Assembly: GCA_903907855.1 (NCBI GenBank) | Contig: CAIVPT010000048.1 | Location: forward strand, 1 to 35,701 | Direction of reading: 5' to 3' | Origin: an uncultured Synechococcaceae cyanobacterium | GTDB lineage: Bacteria > Cyanobacteriota > Cyanobacteriia > PCC-6307 > Cyanobiaceae | Length of the DNA: 35,701 nucleotides | In this document: in pieces, positions 1-8,488 of the stretch | How the letters are laid out: every line of letters starts with the position of its first letter | Position numbering within the stretch: position 1 is the stretch's first letter | Notes under the pieces: model-generated | What the model was told of the DNA's origin: nothing | Databases searched by the model: none | The model's input: only the letters and a program-made list of their open reading frames with translations | Position numbers and translations under genes: made by a program

Positions 1-626
1 CCTGGAGCGATCTCGGAGGGGCGCCGGAGAGCGTGGATCTGCGGGCGGCCCAGCCCGGCGACCGCTGCCACCACGACCCCTCCCAATGCCTGGAGGCGGC
101 CCGCGGCATTGAGGTGGGCCACATCTTCCAGCTGGGCCGCAAGTACTCCGAAGCCCTCGATGCCCGCTTCACCAATGAATCCGGCACTGAGGAGGCCCTG
201 TGGATGGGCTGCTATGGCATCGGCGTTTCCCGCCTCGCCCAGGCGGCGGTGGAACAGCACCACGATGCCGATGGCATCCGCTGGCCGGTGTCCATCGCCC
301 CGTTCGAGGTGATCGTGGTGATCGCCAGCGCCCAGGATCCCCAGCAGGTGAGCCTGGCCGAGCGCCTCTACAGCGAGCTTGGGGCCGCCGGCGTGGATGT
401 GTTGCTCGATGACCGCCCTGAGCGGGCCGGTGTGAAGTTCAAGGACGCCGACCTGATCGGCATCCCCTGGCGGCTGGTGGTGGGCCGGGGTGCAGCGACC
501 GGCCAGGTGGAGCTTGTGGAGCGCCGCGATCCGACCTCTCGCCGGGAGCTGGGCGCCGACGAGGCTGTGGCATGGCTGCGGGCGCAGCTGGCGGACCAGC
601 GCCACGGCCTCGGCGACGGGGCCTGA
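1..626 (+). CDS. proS: Prolyl-tRNA synthetase, C-terminal part (5' end outside window)
   Basis: This is the 3' end of a class II prolyl-tRNA synthetase, which charges tRNA-Pro in the cytoplasm. The open frame enters from the left edge (codons in phase with base 3) and stops with TGA at 624-626, so about 207 residues are visible. The class II motif 3 region is recognisable in the segment [13 protein letters not shown], and is followed by the anticodon-binding domain with its typical WP.SIAPFEV start and the [20 protein letters not shown] segment. The ends match the usual bacterial-type ProRS C-terminus. psb27 and purA follow on the same strand. Identification is secure; only the extent of the missing N-terminus is unknown. 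Confidence 0.96.
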   Translation, partial: WSDLGGAPESVDLRAAQPGDRCHHDPSQCLEAARGIEVGHIFQLGRKYSEALDARFTNESGTEEALWMGCYGIGVSRLAQAAVEQHHDADGIRWPVSIAPFEVIVVIASAQDPQQVSLAERLYSELGAAGVDVLLDDRPERAGVKFKDADLIGIPWRLVVGRGAATGQVELVERRDPTSRRELGADEAVAWLRAQLADQRHGLGDGA

Positions 627-645
627 CGTACTGCGGGAATGGGCA

Positions 646-669
646 GGGGGATCCCCCCTAAGATCCCCC
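646..669 (+). terminator. GC-rich hairpin between proS and psb27
   Basis: GGGGGAT (646-652) can pair with ATCCCCC (663-669) across a 10-base loop, 19 bases after the proS stop and 28 bases before the psb27 ATG. There is no T-run, so it is weak as an intrinsic terminator. It could equally be a 5' structure of the psb27 mRNA or simple GC-rich noise. Confidence 0.25.
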
Positions 670-696
670 CGCCGCCCCGTCCCCGCCCCTTCCGCC

Positions 697-1110
697 ATGG
701 TCGCCTTCCTGCGCCGCACCGTGCTCCGCACGGTGGTGGCCCTCTGCCTCTGCCTCTCCCTCGCTCTCACCGCCTGCAGCGGCAGCGGCAGCGGCCTCAC
801 CGGCAACTACGTGGACGACACGGTGCGCACCGCCCAAAGCCTGCTGGCCACCATCGCCCTGCCCCAGGACGACCCCGGCCATGGGGCGGCCGAATCCGAG
901 GCCCGGGCCCTGATCAACGACTGGACCTCCCGCTACCGCCCCCGCGGCGAGCTGCGCACCCTCACCTCCTTCACCACCATGCAGACGGCCCTGAACTCCC
1001 TGGCGGGCCACTATGCGAACTACGCCAATCGCCCCCTGCCGGACGCCCTGCGCACCCGCTTGGAGAAGGAGCTTCACAAAGCCGAGGCCAGCGTGACCCG
1101 CGGCGCCTGA
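697..1110 (+). CDS. psb27: Photosystem II assembly lipoprotein Psb27
   Basis: A 137-residue lumenal lipoprotein that binds CP43 during assembly and repair of photosystem II and keeps premature PSII complexes from binding the Mn cluster proteins. The ATG at 697 is chosen because it is followed directly by a basic n-region, a hydrophobic stretch and a lipobox LTAC (Cys at about residue 24), as in cyanobacterial Psb27. The mature part carries the family signature: LTGNYVDDT, the LPQDDP segment, LINDWTSRYR, and the highly conserved SFTTMQTALNSLAGHY. Length is normal for the family. An upstream in-frame extension to 490 only reflects an open frame inside proS. It lies between proS and purA on the same strand, 92-97 bases before purA. 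Confidence 0.95.
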   Translation: MVAFLRRTVLRTVVALCLCLSLALTACSGSGSGLTGNYVDDTVRTAQSLLATIALPQDDPGHGAAESEARALINDWTSRYRPRGELRTLTSFTTMQTALNSLAGHYANYANRPLPDALRTRLEKELHKAEASVTRGA

Positions 1111-1207
1111 GCCCAGCCTGATCCCAGGGGTCGTCCTTTGACGAACGGCCCCTCCGTCTGAGAGGCTCCCTCCTTGTGCTTTCGGGCGGCGTTCGGCCGC
1201 GGTGTCC

Positions 1208-2521
1208 TTGGCCAACGTTGTCGTCATCGGTGCTCAGTGGGGCGACGAAGGGAAGGGCAAGATCACCGATCTTCTGAGCCGCTCGGCGGATGTCGTCGTG
1301 CGTTACCAGGGCGGAGTGAACGCGGGCCACACGATCGTGGTGGGCGATCGCGTGCTGAAGCTGCACCTGATCCCCTCCGGCATCCTCTACCCCGAAACCA
1401 CCTGCCTGATCGGCTCCGGCACGGTGGTGGATCCCAAGGTGATGCTCGGGGAGATGGATACGCTCGTTGAGTACGGCATCGATGTATCCGGCCTCAAGCT
1501 GGCTTCCACCGCCCATGTGACGATGCCCTATCACCGCCTGCTGGACCAGGCGATGGAGCAGCGCCGGGGCGATCGCCGCATCGGCACCACCGGCCGTGGC
1601 ATCGGGCCCACCTACGCGGATAAGGCCGAACGCAACGGCATCCGCGTGATCGACCTGCTCGACGCCGCTCGGCTGCGGGAGCGGCTCATCGAACCGCTGG
1701 CCGAGAAGAACGAGCTGCTGGAGAAGGTCTACGGCGTTGAGCCCCTGGATCCCGATGCGGTGATCGAGGAATACGCCCGCTACGGCGAGCGGTTGTCCCC
1801 CCACGTGGTCGATTGCACCCGCGTCATTCACGAGGCGGCCCGTGCCCGCAAGAACATTTTGTTCGAGGGGGCGCAGGGAACCCTGCTCGACCTCGACCAC
1901 GGCACCTACCCCTACGTCACCTCCTCCAATCCGGTGAGCGGCGGCGCCTGCGTCGGCGCCGGTGTTGGCCCCACCCTGATCGATCGGGTGATCGGTGTGG
2001 CCAAGGCCTACACCACCCGCGTGGGCGAGGGACCCTTCCCCACCGAACTCCAGGGCAGCCTCAACGACCACCTCTGTGACCGGGGCGGCGAATTCGGCAC
2101 CACCACAGGGCGCCGTCGCCGCTGCGGCTGGTTTGACGGGGTCATCGGCCGCTATGCGGTGGAGGTGAACGGGCTCGATTGCCTGGCGATCACCAAGCTC
2201 GACGTGCTCGACGAGCTCGATGAGATCCAGGTGTGCGTGGCCTATGAACTCGACGGCCGTCGCATCGACCACTTCCCGTCCAGCTCTGAGGATTTCGCCC
2301 ACTGCCGGCCCCTCTTCCAGGCGCTGCCGGGCTGGCAATGTTCCACGGCCGATTGCCGTCGCCTCGAGGATCTCCCCCCCGCCGCCATGGCCTATCTGCG
2401 CTTCCTGGCGGAGCTGATGGAGGTGCCGATCGCCATCGTCTCCCTCGGGGCCCAGCGCGACCAGACGATCGTGGTGGAAGATCCCATCCATGGGCCCAAG
2501 CGGGCCCTGCTGAGCGCCTGA
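1208..2521 (+). CDS. purA: Adenylosuccinate synthetase
   Basis: Catalyses GTP-dependent condensation of IMP with aspartate to adenylosuccinate, the first committed step of AMP synthesis. The protein has 437 residues from a TTG start at 1208, which gives the common N-terminus (M)[17 protein letters not shown]; a GTG at 1202 would add only two residues and cannot be excluded. The P-loop-like GDEGKGK (about residues 12-18), [26 protein letters not shown] and the [11 protein letters not shown] loop are all present, covering the GTP, IMP and aspartate sites. Length is typical. The PfkB-family kinase follows 60 bases downstream on the same strand, so the two may be co-transcribed. Confidence 0.97.
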   Translation: MANVVVIGAQWGDEGKGKITDLLSRSADVVVRYQGGVNAGHTIVVGDRVLKLHLIPSGILYPETTCLIGSGTVVDPKVMLGEMDTLVEYGIDVSGLKLASTAHVTMPYHRLLDQAMEQRRGDRRIGTTGRGIGPTYADKAERNGIRVIDLLDAARLRERLIEPLAEKNELLEKVYGVEPLDPDAVIEEYARYGERLSPHVVDCTRVIHEAARARKNILFEGAQGTLLDLDHGTYPYVTSSNPVSGGACVGAGVGPTLIDRVIGVAKAYTTRVGEGPFPTELQGSLNDHLCDRGGEFGTTTGRRRRCGWFDGVIGRYAVEVNGLDCLAITKLDVLDELDEIQVCVAYELDGRRIDHFPSSSEDFAHCRPLFQALPGWQCSTADCRRLEDLPPAAMAYLRFLAELMEVPIAIVSLGAQRDQTIVVEDPIHGPKRALLSA

Positions 2522-2581
2522 CACGCGCCTTTCTCCACTCGCTTTCCCCCCTTCCCCTCCCGCTTGCGCCCTGTTTCGCCC

Positions 2582-3592
2582 ATGACGTCCTCCCAGAACA
2601 GTTCCGAGAAAACCCTCGACGTGGTGGGCATCGGCAACGCCATCGTGGATGTGATCGTGCAGGCCGAGGAGAGCTTCCTCGATGATCACGGCCTCACCAA
2701 GGGCACCATGGCGCTGGTGGATGAGGGCGTTGCGGAGAGCCTTTACGCCAGCGTTGGCCCCGGCCTGGAAACCTCCGGCGGTTCCGCCGCCAACACCCTC
2801 GCCGGCATCGCCCAGCTCGGTGGGCGGGCGGCCTTCATCGGCCGGGTGCGCGACGACCAGCTCGGCGCGATCTTCGCCCACGACATCCGCTCGGTGGGCG
2901 CCCGCTTCGAGACGCCTCCGGCCGTGGAGGGCCCCGCCACCGCCCGCTGCCTGATCCTGGTCACCCCGGATGCCCAGCGCACGATGTGCACCTATCTGGG
3001 CGCTTCAGTGGGCCTCGACCCGCGCGATCTCGACCTCGACCTGGTGCGCCAGGCCCGGGTTCTTTACCTGGAGGGCTACCTCTGGGACAGCGATGAGGCC
3101 AAGCAGGCTTTCCTGGCGGCCGCCGAAGTGGCCCGTGCCAGTGGCGGCGAAGTGGCTCTCTCCCTTTCGGATGCGTTCTGCGTCGACCGCCATCGCGAGA
3201 GCTTCCAGGAGTTGGTCGATGGGCACGTCGATCTGTTATTCGCCAACGAAATGGAGATCACCTCGCTCTATCGGGCCGATTCTTTCGAGGAGGCCGCCGC
3301 CGAGGTGCGGGGCCGCTGTCGCATTGCCGCCCTCACCCGCAGCGAGCAGGGCTCGGTGCTGCTCCGGGGCGAGGAGACCCTCACCATTCCCCCCTACCGC
3401 CTCGGCGAGCTGGTCGACACCACCGGGGCCGGCGATCTTTACGCCGCCGGCTTCCTCCACGGCCACACCCGCGGCGAAAGCCTGGAGCGTTGCGGACGCC
3501 TCGGCTCCCTCTGCGCCGGGCAGGTGGTCACCCAGCTGGGCCCCCGTCCCCATGCCTCCCTGCCGGAGCTGGTGGCCCAGCATCTGGGCTGA
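2582..3592 (+). CDS. PfkB-family carbohydrate/nucleoside kinase (adenosine kinase-like)
   Basis: A 336-residue ribokinase/PfkB-fold kinase that transfers phosphate from ATP to a sugar or nucleoside hydroxyl. The ATG at 2582 is preferred to a TTG at 2564 because it is the first ATG and leaves a normal N-terminus. Visible motifs are the N-terminal PfkB signature GGSAANTLAGIAQLGG (residues 66-81) and the C-terminal DTTGAGDLYAAGF (from residue 279), which supplies the anion hole and the catalytic Asp285. The overall pattern (start DVVGIGNAIVDV, AGIAQLGG) resembles adenosine kinase-like members common beside purA in cyanobacteria. The true substrate (adenosine, inosine, fructose or another sugar) cannot be read from the sequence. 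Its 3' end converges on cutA with a 9-base gap. Confidence 0.9.
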   Translation: MTSSQNSSEKTLDVVGIGNAIVDVIVQAEESFLDDHGLTKGTMALVDEGVAESLYASVGPGLETSGGSAANTLAGIAQLGGRAAFIGRVRDDQLGAIFAHDIRSVGARFETPPAVEGPATARCLILVTPDAQRTMCTYLGASVGLDPRDLDLDLVRQARVLYLEGYLWDSDEAKQAFLAAAEVARASGGEVALSLSDAFCVDRHRESFQELVDGHVDLLFANEMEITSLYRADSFEEAAAEVRGRCRIAALTRSEQGSVLLRGEETLTIPPYRLGELVDTTGAGDLYAAGFLHGHTRGESLERCGRLGSLCAGQVVTQLGPRPHASLPELVAQHLG

Positions 3593-3601
3593 TCCCTTCG
3601 A

Positions 3602-3925
3602 TCACCCCAGGGCGAGTTCCGCCGCCAGCCACTCTGCGTACCCGCCCTCGCTGGCCGCCGTCCAGTGGATCCACATCGGCGTTTCGTAGCTATGCAGCTC
3701 GCCGAACAACCGGCGCAGCTCCGGCAGCCGCTCTCCGTGGGTCTTGAGCAGCAGCAGCACCTCCGATCCGTTCTCGATCCCCCCCTGCCAGTGGTACAGG
3801 GAGCGGCAGGGCTGCAGGCTCACGCAGGCCACCAGCCGCCGCTCCAGCAGGGCCCGGGCCAGGGCCTCGGCCCGCTCCAGATCAGCTTCGCTGGTGAGCA
3901 CCAGCTCCAGCGGGGTCTTGGTCAT
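3602..3925 (-). CDS. cutA: CutA1-type divalent-cation tolerance protein
   Basis: A 107-residue member of the CutA1 family, small cytoplasmic trimers of ferredoxin-like fold named for divalent-cation tolerance in E. coli; the true role is debated. The strand order VLTSEADLERAEALARALLE, RRLVACVSL, SLYHWQGGIENGSEVLLLLKT and the C-terminal SYETPMW are all diagnostic. Length is normal (100-115). The first 44 bases of the gene overlap the 3' end of cobK on the same strand, so translation of the two is probably coupled. Nothing here indicates that it is specific for copper. Confidence 0.93.
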   Translation of the reverse strand: MTKTPLELVLTSEADLERAEALARALLERRLVACVSLQPCRSLYHWQGGIENGSEVLLLLKTHGERLPELRRLFGELHSYETPMWIHWTAASEGGYAEWLAAELALG

Positions 3926-4814
3926 GGGAGGGGATGGGGGGAGGGCCCACCCGCGCTAGCAGCGACTCCAGGGTCAGCGCCATGACCCTCGGATCCTCCG
4001 GGGGGCGCTCCAGGAGCAGCAGGCGCAGCCCCAGGTCTTGGCAGATCCGCCGCCAATGGGCTTCGCTGGGGCCCCCCGAGCGCCGGCACAGCACCACCTC
4101 GATGCCCCAGCGCCGGCACAGGGCCGCCTCGATCGCCGCCGCCGCATCCGCCTCGGCCGGGGGCCGCAGGCAGGCCACCCGTTCGGCGGGGATCCCGGCC
4201 GCCATCGCCTGGCGCAGGGCTCCTGGCGATGGCAGCAGGCGGGCGTGGGGAATGGCCCCGGGGCAGTGGCCCATCGCCTCCGCCAGTCGCCGGGCGCCGA
4301 TGGCCAGAAGCAGCCGCCGATCCGCCAGCGGCTCCGCCGCCAGGGCTGGCAGATCGGGCAGGATGCTGGCCCCGCAGGTTTTCTGGCGGGGGCGCCACAG
4401 GCGCAGCAACGGTTGCCCCTGGAGCCCGCAGGCCGTTGCCAGCCCGGCGCTGATGCGCTGCGCGAAGGGATGGCTGGCGTCGATCACCCAGCGGCAGGGT
4501 TGCCCCCGCTGCCCGGCCGCCCGCAGCTCCGCCAACACCGCCGCCCCCGGTTCCCCCGCTCCGCCAGCAGCGGCACCGATCGCCCCCACCGCCAGCTCCA
4601 GCCGGGGGTGGGGGGCGTAGGCCCGGCTCGCCGCCGCGCTCACCACCGATACGCGCACGCGCCAGCCGCTCCCCAGGAGCCGCGCAGCCAGGGGGGGTCC
4701 CTCGCCGGTGCCGGCGATCAGCCAGATCCACGGTTCGTCGCCTGACCCGTCGCCTGGGCTGCCGCTGGGGCCATCGCGGGGCGGGGGGGCCTGGTGAACG
4801 GCGGGTCCTTGCAT
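3882..4814 (-). CDS. cobK: Precorrin-6A reductase CobK/CbiJ
   Basis: A 310-residue protein of the CobK/CbiJ family, which reduces precorrin-6A (or cobalt-precorrin-6A) with NAD(P)H in corrin-ring synthesis. After an unusual 27-residue Pro/Gly-rich leader the fold starts with WIWLIAGTGEGPPLAARLL, the Rossmann-like nucleotide-binding loop of the family. The internal segments VIDASHPFA and LLLAIGARRLAEA are also typical, as is a C-terminal block around GPSEA. Usual length is about 250, so the leader and a Gly/Ala-rich tail are extra. No later ATG fits, so ATG 4814 is kept. It overlaps cutA by 44 bases and is divergent from the SSB-like gene, whose start lies 32 bases away. Confidence 0.88.
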   Translation of the reverse strand: MQGPAVHQAPPPRDGPSGSPGDGSGDEPWIWLIAGTGEGPPLAARLLGSGWRVRVSVVSAAASRAYAPHPRLELAVGAIGAAAGGAGEPGAAVLAELRAAGQRGQPCRWVIDASHPFAQRISAGLATACGLQGQPLLRLWRPRQKTCGASILPDLPALAAEPLADRRLLLAIGARRLAEAMGHCPGAIPHARLLPSPGALRQAMAAGIPAERVACLRPPAEADAAAAIEAALCRRWGIEVVLCRRSGGPSEAHWRRICQDLGLRLLLLERPPEDPRVMALTLESLLARVGPPPIPSHDQDPAGAGAHQRS

Positions 4815-4846
4815 CAGGATGGGGGCTCGTAGCCGCCGGATCGGGT

Positions 4847-5380
4847 GTGAATCACTGTTTGCTTGAGGTGGAGGTGCTGGAGGCGCCCCAGTTGCGCTAC
4901 ACCCAGGACAACCAGACGCCGGTGGCGGAGATGCCGGTGCGCATGGAGGGGCTGCGGCCCGATGATCCGCCGGGCCAGATCAAGGTGGTGGGCTGGGGCA
5001 ATCTGGCCCAGGACCTCCAGAATCGGGTGCAGGTGGGCCAGCGCCTCGTGCTGGAGGGGCGGCTACGCATGAGCACCGTCACCCGTCAGGACGGCCTCAA
5101 GGAGAAGCGGGCTGAGTTCGTGCTCTCCCGTCTCCATCCCCTTGCGGGGGGTGGGGGGCCGGCCTCCCCTGCCCAGGGGATGGCGCCCGCCATGGCATCG
5201 GTGCCTGCGATGGGATCGGCGCCCGCCCCTGGGGCTGCCGCCACGCCTGCCCGAGCCGCCGTCGGTCGCCCGGCCCCAGCCCCTGGCAAAGCCGCCCCCG
5301 CCGCTGCCCCGCCGGTGTGGAACACCTCCCCCCTGGTGCCCGAGGATCCGCTCGACGACGACGACGAGATCCCCTTCTGA
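4847..5380 (+). CDS. ssb: Single-stranded DNA-binding protein (SSB family)
   Basis: A 177-residue SSB-type protein that coats single-stranded DNA during replication and repair. The GTG at 4847 gives MNHCLLEVEVLEAP, typical of a cyanobacterial SSB; no ATG fits. An OB-fold covers residues 1-105 (IKVVGWGNLAQDLQN, VGQRLVLEGRL, RAEFVLSRL), followed by a Pro/Ala-rich linker and an acidic tail ending in DDDDEIPF, the tip that recruits partner proteins in bacterial SSBs. The linker is longer than in the short cyanobacterial SSBs. It is divergent from cobK and convergent with a small hypothetical gene. Whether it is the only or housekeeping SSB cannot be told from this window. Confidence 0.88.
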   Translation: MNHCLLEVEVLEAPQLRYTQDNQTPVAEMPVRMEGLRPDDPPGQIKVVGWGNLAQDLQNRVQVGQRLVLEGRLRMSTVTRQDGLKEKRAEFVLSRLHPLAGGGGPASPAQGMAPAMASVPAMGSAPAPGAAATPARAAVGRPAPAPGKAAPAAAPPVWNTSPLVPEDPLDDDDEIPF

Positions 5381-5423
5381 GCCTCAGCGCCCGCTCGGCC
5401 GGGCCCCGTCTTCCGGGCCCTGC

Positions 5424-5636
5424 TCAGGTTTCGCTGCATCGCTCGGCCGCCTGCTCCAGCAGCTGGCCGAGCTCCCTCTCCAGGGCGGCCAGGTCAAGGC
5501 GCCACTGGGGCCAGCGGCCGCTGTCGATCTGCCGCAGCAGCCAGAGCCGATCCTGGCGGAGTTGCTCCAGCAGCTCCTCGGTAGTGAGCTCCTCAGCGAG
5601 CCCCTCGCTTCCCTCCTGGCCCATCGTTGTGCCCAT
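5424..5636 (-). CDS. Small conserved-looking hypothetical protein
   Basis: A small protein of about 70 residues that I do not recognise. The stretch EELTTEELLEQLRQDRLWLL and the following helix-forming ELGQLLEQAAERC are Leu/Glu/Gln-rich with a heptad-like spacing, predicted helical, possibly a short coiled coil. This composition differs from the Ala/Arg/Pro-rich shadow frames around it, which supports real coding. The start is uncertain: ATG 5636 or ATG 5624 give a compact protein, while an open frame continues to 5885 but its N-terminal part is low quality and overlaps the DUF2854 gene. It converges with ssb (43-base gap) and is divergent from DUF2854. No function is proposed. Confidence 0.6.
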   Translation of the reverse strand: MGTTMGQEGSEGLAEELTTEELLEQLRQDRLWLLRQIDSGRWPQWRLDLAALERELGQLLEQAAERCSET

Positions 5637-5775
5637 GGGGTCGCGCAGCGTGCCATCAACCTCCCCCTCCCATCCGGCCGGCGCCGAAGCGGAGTGGGGC
5701 ACGGAAGCGGGGGGAGGGGCCATCGCCACGACACATCGGCTCCCATCCTGCCCCCCGCTGCACGAGGATGGGGGT

Positions 5776-6312
5776 ATGCAAGCTCTCCTCTCTCCGGGCA
5801 GCCTGGTGACGATCGCCGGCGCCCTTCTCACCGTGATCGGCTCGATCGCGTACCTCGACGACAACGCAAACCTGAGCCTCCCCACGATCTTCTACGGCAT
5901 TCCGATCCTGCTCGGCGGCCTGGCTCTCAAGTCGTCCGAGCTGCCCCCTGCCCAACGCCTCACCCCACCCGAGCAGCTGCGCCACCTGCGCGAAGAACCC
6001 GGCAGCGAGCCCCTGCGCAAGCTTCTGGCCGATGTCACCCGCTGGCGCTACGGGCAGAAGGCCCATCTGGAGAGCTCCCTGGAGGCCCTCAAGCTCTGGG
6101 ACGAGGAGGCCCCGCCCCAGCTGCTGACGATCGAGGAGGTCGACCGGGAGGGCTATGGCCTGCGCCTGCTGTTCGAGCGCAATGCCGTGCCCCTGGAGCG
6201 ATGGCAGGAGCGACAGGAGCGCCTGGGCCGTTTCTTCGGCCCCGGGCTGCGGGCCGAGCTGGCCGAGGACGGCCCCTCCCGCCTCCGCCTCTCCCTGCTC
6301 CCGGCCCCCTGA
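5776..6312 (+). CDS. DUF2854 membrane-associated protein
   Basis: A 178-residue protein of the DUF2854 family, found in cyanobacteria and plastid-bearing eukaryotes, function unknown. The ATG at 5776 is chosen because it starts the family N-terminus (LLSPGSLVTIAGALLTVIGS). Two hydrophobic helices lie near residues 5-24 and 35-55, separated by the conserved YLDDNANLSLPTIFYGIP loop, so the protein is probably a two-helix membrane anchor with a cytoplasmic C-terminal domain (residues 60-178) rich in charged residues. Length is normal. argB follows after 51 bases on the same strand. The family call is solid; no biochemical role can be given. Confidence 0.9.
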   Translation: MQALLSPGSLVTIAGALLTVIGSIAYLDDNANLSLPTIFYGIPILLGGLALKSSELPPAQRLTPPEQLRHLREEPGSEPLRKLLADVTRWRYGQKAHLESSLEALKLWDEEAPPQLLTIEEVDREGYGLRLLFERNAVPLERWQERQERLGRFFGPGLRAELAEDGPSRLRLSLLPAP

Positions 6313-6363
6313 TCCGTCGGCCCCCCTCCCTCCGCCCCTTATGCCTCTGCCGCCTCCGCCGCG

Positions 6364-7314
6364 ATGAGCCCCGATTTCCCCGCTGCTGCCCCCGCTCCCC
6401 GCGGGATCGCCCCCGGCCCCTCCGCTTCCGATCCCCTGATCACTGAGGCCGATTCGCTGAGGGTGGCGGTTCTGAGCGAGGCCCTTCCCTACATCCAGCG
6501 CTTCGCTGGCCGGCGGGTGGTGGTGAAGTACGGCGGTGCCGCGATGGTGCGCCACGACCTGCGCGAGGCCGTCTTCCGCGACCTGGCCTTGTTGGCCTGT
6601 GTGGGCGTGCAGCCGGTGGTGGTCCATGGCGGCGGCCCGGAGATCAATCAGTGGCTCAGCCGTATGGCGATCGAGCCCCGCTTCCACGAAGGTCTGCGGG
6701 TCACCGACGAGGCCACCATGGAGATCGTGGAGATGGTGTTGGTCGGCCGGGTCAACAAGCAGATCGTCAACGGCCTCCAGCTGGTGGGGGCCCGGGCTGT
6801 GGGTCTGGCTGGCTGCGATGGCGGCCTGGTGCGCGCCCGTTGCTTCGGCGACGGCTCCCTTGGGCTGGTGGGCGATGTGGCCGGGGTGGACCCCTCGGTG
6901 CTGACCCCGCTCCTGGAGGCCGGCTACCTGCCGGTGATCTCCAGCGTTGCCCCCGATCGCAACGGCCAGGCCCACAACATCAACGCCGACACGGTGGCCG
7001 GAGAGCTGGCCGCCGCGCTCCAGGCCGAAAAGCTGGTGCTGCTCACGGATACCCCCGGCATCCTGCGCGATCGGGAGGATCCCGCTTCCCTGATCCGCCA
7101 CCTCGGCCTGGCCCAGGCTCGCGAGCTGATCGAGAGCGGCGTGGTCGCCGGGGGAATGACCCCCAAGACCGAGTGCTGCATCCGCGCCCTGGCCCAGGGG
7201 GTGCGGGCCGCCCACATCGTCGATGGCCGCGTGCCCCATTCCCTGCTGCTGGAGGTCTTCACCGATGCAGGCATCGGCACGATGCTCTCCGGCAGTCCCC
7301 GGGTGCCGGGCTGA
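6364..7314 (+). CDS. argB: Acetylglutamate kinase
   Basis: Phosphorylates N-acetyl-L-glutamate with ATP, the controlling step of arginine synthesis in cyanobacteria, where the enzyme is feedback-inhibited by arginine and relieved by binding the nitrogen-status protein PII (family knowledge). The 316-residue sequence has the amino-acid-kinase loops VVKYGGAAM (residues 53-61) and [10 protein letters not shown] (86-95), the [15 protein letters not shown] segment, TDTPGIL, and [10 protein letters not shown] near the C-terminus. The N-terminal 30 residues are Pro/Ala-rich. The extended N-terminal helix after it (about 31-48) is the part that builds the arginine-sensitive hexamer, so the long N-terminus fits the PII-regulated form. 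The DUF3153 gene follows after 28 bases. Confidence 0.96.
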   Translation: MSPDFPAAAPAPRGIAPGPSASDPLITEADSLRVAVLSEALPYIQRFAGRRVVVKYGGAAMVRHDLREAVFRDLALLACVGVQPVVVHGGGPEINQWLSRMAIEPRFHEGLRVTDEATMEIVEMVLVGRVNKQIVNGLQLVGARAVGLAGCDGGLVRARCFGDGSLGLVGDVAGVDPSVLTPLLEAGYLPVISSVAPDRNGQAHNINADTVAGELAAALQAEKLVLLTDTPGILRDREDPASLIRHLGLAQARELIESGVVAGGMTPKTECCIRALAQGVRAAHIVDGRVPHSLLLEVFTDAGIGTMLSGSPRVPG

Positions 7315-7342
7315 CGGACCGCCATGGTTGATCTGGAGCGCC

Positions 7343-8449
7343 ATGGTTGATGACGCGCAGGCCGCCGCGCTCGCCGCCGCCCGCCAGGCCCTGGAGAGTG
7401 GTGACTACGGCCGGGTTCGATCCCTGCTCGAACCGCTGGCTGAACGGGAAGGTCCCCGCACATCTGTGGGGGCTGGTGTGCGGTTGTTGCTGGCCACGGC
7501 CTTGATGGGCCAGGGGGAAACCGAGCAGGCCGCCGATTGCGCACGGGCGGTGCAGGAGAGCCTTGATCCAGCCTTGCGCGCCCGCGCCCGCGACCTGCTC
7601 TACGTGCTGGAGGCCCCGGCTCTCCAGCGTCCCCGCGACTGGTCGCTCACCCTGCCGGATCTCTCCGCCGGAGAGCCCCTTGAACGACTGGGACCCGCCG
7701 CCTCCCGCCGCCGCTCCGACGCTCCCCCGCCGCCCCCCCCACCTCCGGTGGGGCCGACCCGGGCGCCCCTGGGGTTCGCCGCCCTGGCGGGCGCCCTCCT
7801 GGTGTTCCTTCTGCTCGTCGCCCTGCTCGGGGGCTGTGTGGAGGTGCGCAGCGACCTGCGCTTCGACGGACCGGGCCGTCTGCAGCTCAGCCATCAGCTG
7901 CGGAGCTCCTCCGGTGCGGCCACACCCTGGGAGAACCGCTTCGCCGAGGATCTGCGCGGCCAGGGCTTCCGGCTCGAGGAGCGGGGGGATCGTCGCCTGC
8001 TGCGCACCCCCGTGTTGCCGGCTCCCCAGGCGCTCGCGGCCCTGACCGCGAGCCTGGCGCGCGCGTCGGAGCTGGCTGGCGCCTCCCTGCCGCCACCGCT
8101 CCTGGATCTCCGGGAGCGCAACTGGCTGGTGGGGGTTCGCCAGGACCTGCGCCTCGAGATCGATCTCACCACCCTGGAGGCCCTCCCCGGCCTGCGGCTG
8201 GAGATGGGACTGGCGCCCCTGCGCCCCGGGGCCGTGCGGAAGGCTGTGCCGTCCGCGGCGCTCCGGGAGGGTGACGGGGTGCTCTGGCCCCTACGGAGTG
8301 GAGCGCTCAATCGCCTCGAGGTGCGCTGCTGGCGCTGGAGCCCCCTCGGATTGGGCAGCCTGGTGGTGGTTCTGGCCCTTGGGCTGGCCCTGGCGCTGCA
8401 GAGGATGCGCCTGACTCTCGGCTTCGGCCTGCCCCAGCTGCCGGCCTGA
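7343..8449 (+). CDS. DUF3153 membrane protein with TPR-like N-terminus
   Basis: A 368-residue protein of the cyanobacterial DUF3153 group, function unknown. Residues 5-90 form a helical, TPR-like repeat region (AARQALESGDYGRVRSLLE). A Pro-rich linker follows, with an uninterrupted run of prolines near residue 128, then a transmembrane helix (about 143-163) ending in LLGGC. The large central domain (CVEVRSDLRFDGPGRLQL onward) would be outside the cytoplasm, and a final helix lies near residues 343-360. The LLGGC looks like a lipobox but is far from the N-terminus, so lipidation is doubtful. The start region carries a duplicated 12-base sequence containing ATG; the ATG at 7343 is in frame. argB is 28 bases upstream, suggesting co-transcription. 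Confidence 0.8.
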   Translation: MVDDAQAAALAAARQALESGDYGRVRSLLEPLAEREGPRTSVGAGVRLLLATALMGQGETEQAADCARAVQESLDPALRARARDLLYVLEAPALQRPRDWSLTLPDLSAGEPLERLGPAASRRRSDAPPPPPPPPVGPTRAPLGFAALAGALLVFLLLVALLGGCVEVRSDLRFDGPGRLQLSHQLRSSSGAATPWENRFAEDLRGQGFRLEERGDRRLLRTPVLPAPQALAALTASLARASELAGASLPPPLLDLRERNWLVGVRQDLRLEIDLTTLEALPGLRLEMGLAPLRPGAVRKAVPSAALREGDGVLWPLRSGALNRLEVRCWRWSPLGLGSLVVVLALGLALALQRMRLTLGFGLPQLPA

Positions 8450-8488
8450 TCCCGCCGGCGCTGATCCCATCGGTTCAGGGGCTGGTTC

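Noticed and set aside
971-2881. Long minus-strand open frame of 636 codons over purA
   Set aside because: Antisense to clear purA and PfkB kinase genes; Gly/His/Gln/Ala-rich with no domain, typical of a GC-rich shadow frame.
5656-7344. Minus-strand open frame of 562 codons over DUF2854 and argB
   Set aside because: Antisense to two recognised genes and His/Gln/Gly-rich; no motif.
7720-7750. C-rich run in the DUF3153 gene as a regulatory element
   Set aside because: It simply encodes a polyproline linker in the reading frame.
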